A stretch of 9,216 bases of DNA from DASTRU01 sp035761045 (lineage in GTDB: Bacteria; Pseudomonadota; Gammaproteobacteria; Burkholderiales; Burkholderiaceae_E): the NCBI GenBank assembly GCA_035761045.1, contig DASTRU010000253.1, forward strand, positions 1 to 9,216. The letters run 5' to 3'. Of this stretch, positions 6,188-9,216 are shown piece by piece; position 1 is the stretch's first letter; every line of letters starts with the position of its first letter. Under the pieces are notes generated by a model. The model was not told where the DNA came from. It was given only the letters and a program-made list of their open reading frames with translations, and made no database searches. Position numbers and translations under genes: made by a program.

Positions 6188-6814
6188 ATGTTCTCCCGTC
6201 TTATGCCCCGCGAGGGTAAGTTTTTTGATTTGTTCAACGCGCATGCGGAGCAAATTACAACGGGACTGCGCGAGCTTGCGCATGTCATGTCGAACTTCAA
6301 CGAGCGCGAACAACATGCGCGCGCGGTAAGCGCCGCGGAAAAATCGGCCGACAAAATCACGCACGATTGCGTGCAGCTCCTGCATCGCACCTTCATCACG
6401 CCGCTGGATCGCGACCAAATTCACGCGCTCATCAACATGATGGACGACATCCTCGATCTCGCCGAGGACATCGTCGAATGCATCGACTTATACGACATCA
6501 AGTCCGTCACGCCCGAAGCGCGTCAGCTCGCCGATATTTGCGTGAGTTGCGCCGATCGGGTGAAAGCGGCGGTGGCGATGTTGTCCAACCTCGACAACGG
6601 CGACGCCATCTTGCGCACCTGTGCGCAGATCGACCAATTGGAATCCGACGCCGACCGCGTCATGCGCAGCGCCATCAGCAAACTGTTTCGCAGCCCCACC
6701 GACGCGCGCGACATCATCAAGCTCAAAGCCATTTACGAACAACTCGAAGCCATTACCGATAAATGCGAGGACGTTGCCAATTTGATCGAAGGCATCCTGC
6801 TCGAAAACGCTTAA
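6188..6814 (+). CDS. DUF47 family PhoU-like protein, probable Pit accessory protein
   Basis: All-helical cytoplasmic protein of 208 residues resembling PhoU and the DUF47 proteins found beside Pit phosphate transporters, where they are thought to modulate transport. It starts MFSRLMPREGKFFDLFNAHA, the usual opening of the family. It continues with long amphipathic helices rich in Asp/Glu, including DKITHDCVQLLHRTFITPLDR (about 58-78), DDILDLAEDIVECIDLYDI and a late EQLEAITDKCEDVANLIEGILLE helix. The EAITDKCEDVANLIEGI pattern resembles the metal-binding acidic repeats of PhoU proteins. ATG 6188 is preferred because homology begins there; a far upstream start would read through cobC in another frame. 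Only 11 nt separate it from pit, with no terminator, so the two are an operon. Its precise biochemical effect is not known from sequence. Confidence 0.9.
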   Translation: MFSRLMPREGKFFDLFNAHAEQITTGLRELAHVMSNFNEREQHARAVSAAEKSADKITHDCVQLLHRTFITPLDRDQIHALINMMDDILDLAEDIVECIDLYDIKSVTPEARQLADICVSCADRVKAAVAMLSNLDNGDAILRTCAQIDQLESDADRVMRSAISKLFRSPTDARDIIKLKAIYEQLEAITDKCEDVANLIEGILLENA

Positions 6815-6825
6815 CCCACGCGCCC

Positions 6826-7827
6826 ATGACCATCACACTAAGCGTGCTCGTATTTCTCGTTGTACTTGCGCTGTTATTCGATTTCCTAAATGGCTTTCAT
6901 GACGCCGCCAACTCGATCGCGACCGTTGTATCGACCGGTGTTTTAAAACCGCATTGGGCCGTTATTTGGGCCGCGTTCTTTAACTTCATCGCGGTGTTTA
7001 TTTTTCCGCTGCATGTCGCGGCTACGATAGGCAAGGGCATCGCCGAGCCAGCGATCATTACTCATATCGTCATATTCGGCGCGCTAACGGGCGCCATCGC
7101 ATGGAATTTGGTGACGTGGTGGTTTGGTATTCCTTCAAGTTCGTCGCATGCATTAATTGGCGGAATCCTAGGCGCCGTCATCGCGACGAGCGGACCGCAA
7201 GGATTAGTCGCCGCCGGCATCTTAAAAACCGTGGCGTTTATTTTTCTGTCGCCCTTGTTGGGATTCTTGCTCGGCTCCCTTTTGATGGTGGCGGTCAGTT
7301 GGATTTGCTTTCGCGCCAATCCCCGTCGAGTCGATCGATGGTTTAGGCGATTGCAACTTCTTTCCGCCGCGGGGTATAGCCTCGGTCACGGCGCGAACGA
7401 CGCGCAAAAAACCATGGGCATCATTTGGATGCTATTAATCGCGGCGGGTCTTATGACCACCGCCGATAAGACTCCACCGATTTGGGTGATCGCAAGTTGT
7501 TATGCGGCGATTGGCTTAGGCACCTTGTTTGGCGGATGGCGCATCGTGCGCACCATGGGGCAGAAGATCACCAAGCTCAAACCCGTTGGTGGGTTCTGCG
7601 CAGAGACCGGGGGCGCGTGCACTTTGTTCTTGGCCTCCGTGCTTGGCATTCCGGTATCGACCACTCACACCATCACGGGCGCGATCGTTGGCGTGGGCTC
7701 GACGCGTAAGTTCAACGCGGTGCGCTGGGGCGTGGCGGGCAATATCGTGTGGGCGTGGGTGTTAACCATTCCGGCGTCGGGCGTTGTCGCGGGTGTCGCT
7801 ACCGTTATTGGCCGGCTGTTTTTTTAA
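6826..7827 (+). CDS. pit: Inorganic phosphate transporter, Pit family
   Basis: Low-affinity inner-membrane phosphate carrier, in bacteria driven by protons and often moving metal-phosphate complexes. The 333-residue product is hydrophobic throughout, with about ten membrane segments, and shows the internal duplication that defines the family. The first half carries NGFHDAANSIATVV (22-35) and the second GHGANDAQKTMG (187-198). The helix-breaking loops GIPSSSSHALIGG and GIPVSTTHTITGAIVG form a second repeated pair. The short polar stretch RANPRRVDRWFRR between the halves is the cytoplasmic linker, shorter than in E. coli PitA. The ATG starts eleven bases after the DUF47 stop and has no clear ribosome binding site, suggesting translational coupling. 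A T-run lies at the end of the coding sequence, but no convincing hairpin precedes it. Counter-ion and affinity are inferred from the family. Confidence 0.95.
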   Translation: MTITLSVLVFLVVLALLFDFLNGFHDAANSIATVVSTGVLKPHWAVIWAAFFNFIAVFIFPLHVAATIGKGIAEPAIITHIVIFGALTGAIAWNLVTWWFGIPSSSSHALIGGILGAVIATSGPQGLVAAGILKTVAFIFLSPLLGFLLGSLLMVAVSWICFRANPRRVDRWFRRLQLLSAAGYSLGHGANDAQKTMGIIWMLLIAAGLMTTADKTPPIWVIASCYAAIGLGTLFGGWRIVRTMGQKITKLKPVGGFCAETGGACTLFLASVLGIPVSTTHTITGAIVGVGSTRKFNAVRWGVAGNIVWAWVLTIPASGVVAGVATVIGRLFF

Positions 7828-7926
7828 TCGCGAGAAATATAGTTTCGCTATCGATTTACTAAGTTTTTTTCGATACTCTGCTTGCTTAATAAATAATCAC
7901 CTATATAAATAGCAAGGGAGAGCACG
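7828..7926 (+). promoter_or_regulatory. AT-rich leader with possible promoter for the unknown gene
   Basis: These 99 bases are about one third GC, far below the surrounding genes. TTGCTT (7882-7887) and TATAAA (7904-7909), spaced by 16 bp, could form a sigma-70 promoter, but its transcript would start almost at the ribosome binding site AAGGGAG (7914-7920). An inverted repeat, TATCGA/TCGATA (7849-7854, 7870-7875), flanks a T-rich stretch. The ribosome binding site is strong and six bases from the ATG. Confidence 0.4.
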
Positions 7927-8667
7927 ATGTCAGGATCAGCGACCGGGGTATCGCCCGTTAGTTCCGCAGGGCTGCCACACGCCGCTCTCAACAGCCCCCA
8001 AGAATGCTTTGAGTATCCGATACGCAACGTTTCCTCGAGCGTCAAAAACCATATCGCAGAACTTGTCCGCCTGGGTAAGCAAGGAAGTCATGATGCGATG
8101 GAGTCGCTGCTTAACATGGCGGTGCGCGACGACGCATTGGGTACCGTGGTACGCGATAACTTAGTCGCCTTGCACACCGATAGTCGAACCTCTCCATCAG
8201 TGCGCCGTAATTTAGGACAGGCGTGCGCCGATATCAGCAACACGATCTTCAAGGCGATCGAACATCGTCGCACCATGCAGCGCATCGTGGAGCTCGACCA
8301 CATTCCGTTGCCGATTCTTTACCTTGGCGAGCTGTACACGCAGTCGCCCATTAAGAACCAAGACGAGGATTGTCTCGCGCAAGACATCCGCGAGCTGGAG
8401 GCCGACGATTTTGCGCGGCTACACGATACGCATCCCGATCTCGTTTTAGCCCGCGAAGAATGCGCGCAGCTATGCAAGCTGGCCCTGCATTCGTCCATCG
8501 CGCAAATGCAGCTTCACGACTCGCAGCCTTCAACGGGCGCCGCTTTGTATAAGTACATGACCGAACGCGTTGTCCTTCTCGCGCAGGCGCATGCCCAACA
8601 GCACGGTGACGCTGTATTGAATGAACAGCTCGACCATTATTTGAAGCTGATGACCGCGCAGGCCTAG
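7927..8667 (+). CDS. Unrecognised 246-residue protein, probably cytosolic and helical
   Basis: I do not recognise this protein. AAGGGAG six bases before the ATG and an uninterrupted reading frame with GC-rich third positions support a real gene. Residues 1-31 are rich in Ser, Gly, Ala and Pro and look disordered. From about residue 36 the sequence reads as amphipathic helices. One pair, HIAELVRLGKQGSHDAMESLLNM then DDALGTVVRDNLVALH in separate stretches, faintly resembles HEAT-type repeats. The middle (about 135-165) is acidic, and the end is Gln/His/Ala-rich. There is no signal peptide, membrane segment or catalytic motif I can name. It stands alone between pit and the iron genes, with its own AT-rich leader. 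A secreted effector is conceivable from the Ser-rich N-terminus, but nothing else shows this, and a lineage-specific cytoplasmic protein is equally possible. Confidence 0.8.
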   Translation: MSGSATGVSPVSSAGLPHAALNSPQECFEYPIRNVSSSVKNHIAELVRLGKQGSHDAMESLLNMAVRDDALGTVVRDNLVALHTDSRTSPSVRRNLGQACADISNTIFKAIEHRRTMQRIVELDHIPLPILYLGELYTQSPIKNQDEDCLAQDIRELEADDFARLHDTHPDLVLAREECAQLCKLALHSSIAQMQLHDSQPSTGAALYKYMTERVVLLAQAHAQQHGDAVLNEQLDHYLKLMTAQA

Positions 8668-8727
8668 TCGGCCGGCAGGATGTCCGCAGCGTTTCACCTG
8701 AGTATTTATCCGATTCAATGGTTTATT

Positions 8728-8746
8728 AACGAGAACTATTCGCGTT
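8728..8746 (+). promoter_or_regulatory. Candidate Fur box upstream of bfd
   Basis: The 19-bp sequence AACGAGAACTATTCGCGTT is a near-perfect inverted repeat (AACG.GAA...TTC.CGTT). It differs at only four positions from the Fur-type palindrome AATGAGAATTATTCTCATT, which I used as an idealised comparison. It overlaps the proposed -35 element of bfd, the usual arrangement for repression by iron-loaded Fur. Bfd genes in E. coli and Pseudomonas are induced by iron starvation, which fits. Confidence 0.6.
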
Positions 8747-8773
8747 TACATTCGCGCGGATATTCGGTACATT
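8745..8773 (+). promoter_or_regulatory. Probable sigma-70 promoter of bfd
   Basis: TTTACA (8745-8750, five of six bases matching the -35 consensus) and TACATT (8768-8773, four of six matching -10) are separated by exactly 17 bp. Transcription would begin near 8780, giving a leader of about 20 nt that includes the GAGG ribosome binding site at 8792-8795. The motif ATTCG recurs at 8738, 8750 and 8762, every 12 bp, across this promoter. Confidence 0.6.
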
Positions 8774-8799
8774 GCCAACGTTCGTTCTCGCGAGGCGCC

Positions 8800-8988
8800 A
8801 TGTACGTCTGCATCTGCAACCAAGTTTCCGACCGCGAAATTCGCGACGCCGTTCGCATCGGGGTCGTGGAGTTCTCGGAACTGCAAGCCGCGCTCGGCGT
8901 TGGAACCTGCTGCGGCAAATGCGTTGATTGCGCGAAAGAAGTGCTCGCCGAATGCCGGCCCGTTGAATGCACGGCGTCGGTCACGTAA
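8800..8988 (+). CDS. bfd: Bacterioferritin-associated ferredoxin (Bfd)
   Basis: Small [2Fe-2S] protein that docks on bacterioferritin near its haem and passes in electrons, so that stored ferric iron is reduced and released. The 62-residue product matches Bfd closely: MYVCICNQVSDREIRDAV at the start, then a short helical region and GTCCGKCVDCAKEVL. By alignment to E. coli and Pseudomonas Bfd the cluster ligands are Cys4, Cys6, Cys38 and Cys41. Cys37 and Cys44 are additional cysteines beside the second ligand pair. GAGG (8792-8795) lies four bases before the ATG. In-frame codons upstream to 8680 lack homology, cross the promoter and are not used. The iron-storage gene follows 58 bp downstream, and a Fur-type operator lies upstream, together forming an iron-release and storage module. 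Confidence 0.95.
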   Translation: MYVCICNQVSDREIRDAVRIGVVEFSELQAALGVGTCCGKCVDCAKEVLAECRPVECTASVT

Positions 8989-9013
8989 AAAGACCACGCT
9001 CTCGGCGGTATCC

Positions 9014-9044
9014 TCGAGGATTGATTTCAGTTCATCGAGGATTG
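9014..9044 (+). repeat. Direct repeat of 10 bp in the bfd-bfr gap
   Basis: TCGAGGATTG occurs at 9014-9023 and again at 9035-9044, 21 bp apart start to start, or about two helical turns. The first copy is part of the perfect palindrome TCCTCGAGGA (9011-9020); the second contains the bfr ribosome binding site GAGGA (9037-9041). It may be a regulator-binding site or chance. Confidence 0.5.
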
Positions 9045-9046
9045 TC

Positions 9047-9216
9047 ATGCAAGGCGATAAGCAAGTTATCCAATGGCTTAACCGGCAGCTCACTAACGAA
9101 TTGACGGCGATCAACCAGTACTTCCTTCACGCGCGCATCTATAAGCATTGGGGGCTCGAACGTATAGGCAAGAAGGAATACGACGAGTCCATCGGCGAGA
9201 TGAAGCACGCCGACAT
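9047..9216 (+). CDS. bfr: Bacterioferritin, N-terminal part (3' end outside window)
   Basis: Haem-containing iron-storage protein that forms a 24-subunit hollow shell, oxidises ferrous iron at a di-iron ferroxidase centre and stores it as a mineral core. The first 56 codons are present. They show the family opening MQGDKQVIQWLNRQLTNELT followed by AINQYFLHARIYKHWGLE and EYDESIGEMKHAD. Of the expected ferroxidase ligands, Glu18, Glu51 and His54 are visible. Met52 is the expected axial haem ligand, shared between two subunits, which marks this as a haem-binding bacterioferritin and not a plain ferritin. The remaining ligands (near residues 94, 127 and 130 in the family) lie beyond the window. 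GAGGA at 9037-9041 is five bases before the ATG. It follows bfd in the same direction, matching the functional pairing of release and storage proteins. Confidence 0.96.
   Translation, partial: MQGDKQVIQWLNRQLTNELTAINQYFLHARIYKHWGLERIGKKEYDESIGEMKHAD

Noticed and set aside
7805..7827. T-run after GGCCGGC at the end of pit as a terminator
   Set aside because: GCCGGC is a palindrome without room for a loop, and no stable stem with a proper loop can be drawn before the T-run, which is inside the last codons of pit.
7844..7872. TTCG...TTCG pair upstream of the unknown gene as a possible type III secretion (HrpB-type) box
   Set aside because: The two TTCG copies (7844-7847, 7869-7872) are separated by 21 bp. 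The known element needs 16 bp, so it does not support an effector call.
8661..8673. GGCC-TAGTC-GGCC hairpin at the end of the unknown gene as a terminator
   Set aside because: It has only four pairs and no T-run follows. Read-through toward bfd is possible.
8680..8799. Longer bfd start at the ATG at 8680
   Set aside because: It would place the Fur-like site and promoter inside the coding region, and the added residues do not resemble Bfd, which starts MYVC in known members.
1..9216. Mobile elements, CRISPR arrays, tRNA or rRNA genes
   Set aside because: I saw no transposase or integrase motifs, terminal inverted repeats, regular spacer arrays or cloverleaf signatures. All genes are collinear and mostly core.

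Overview
The window reads as chromosomal core and near-core DNA of a betaproteobacterium, most likely of the order Burkholderiales. The main evidence is the rpsF-priB-rpsR-rplI order, with primosomal PriB between the S6 and S18 genes. S18, PriB and L9 also look like Burkholderiales proteins, and base composition is moderately GC-rich with many CGATCG-type codon junctions. The taxonomic call comes from recalled family sequences, not from a search. All supported genes are on the + strand. I see no insertion sequence, phage gene, tRNA, rRNA or CRISPR array, and no gene-free stretch exceeds about 165 bp.

Layout. (1) 2-526: C-terminal end of an RND efflux permease, cut by the window edge. (2) 527-673: leader with two possible hairpins, a weak promoter candidate and a strong stem-loop just before the rpsF ribosome binding site. 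(3) 674-2146: the S6-PriB-S18-L9 operon, closed by a textbook intrinsic terminator (2169-2200). (4) 2201-2310: a short control region with two tandem DnaA boxes, then dnaB (2311-3711), the replicative helicase. (5) 3708-6134: cobT, cobS and cobC, the last steps of cobalamin nucleotide-loop assembly. Every junction from dnaB to cobC overlaps by a few bases, so dnaB and the vitamin B12 genes probably share a transcript. (6) 6188-7827: a DUF47/PhoU-like protein and a Pit-family phosphate transporter 11 nt apart, a known pairing. (7) 7927-8667: an unrecognised 246-residue protein behind an AT-rich leader (about one third GC). (8) 8668-9216: an iron module of bfd, then the start of bfr, which runs off the window. 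Upstream of bfd lies a 19-bp near-palindrome resembling a Fur box, overlapping the -35 element of a good promoter candidate.

How the parts work together. Regions 3 and 4 serve translation and replication. CobT, CobS and CobC make alpha-ribazole phosphate, join it to activated cobinamide and remove the last phosphate; the cobinamide-activating CobU/CobP is not in the window. DUF47 plus Pit imports phosphate. Bfr stores iron and Bfd releases it. No clearly new system is visible. The points most worth a second look are the DnaA boxes before dnaB, the dnaB-cobTSC coupling, the Fur-type promoter of bfd and the unknown 246-residue protein.
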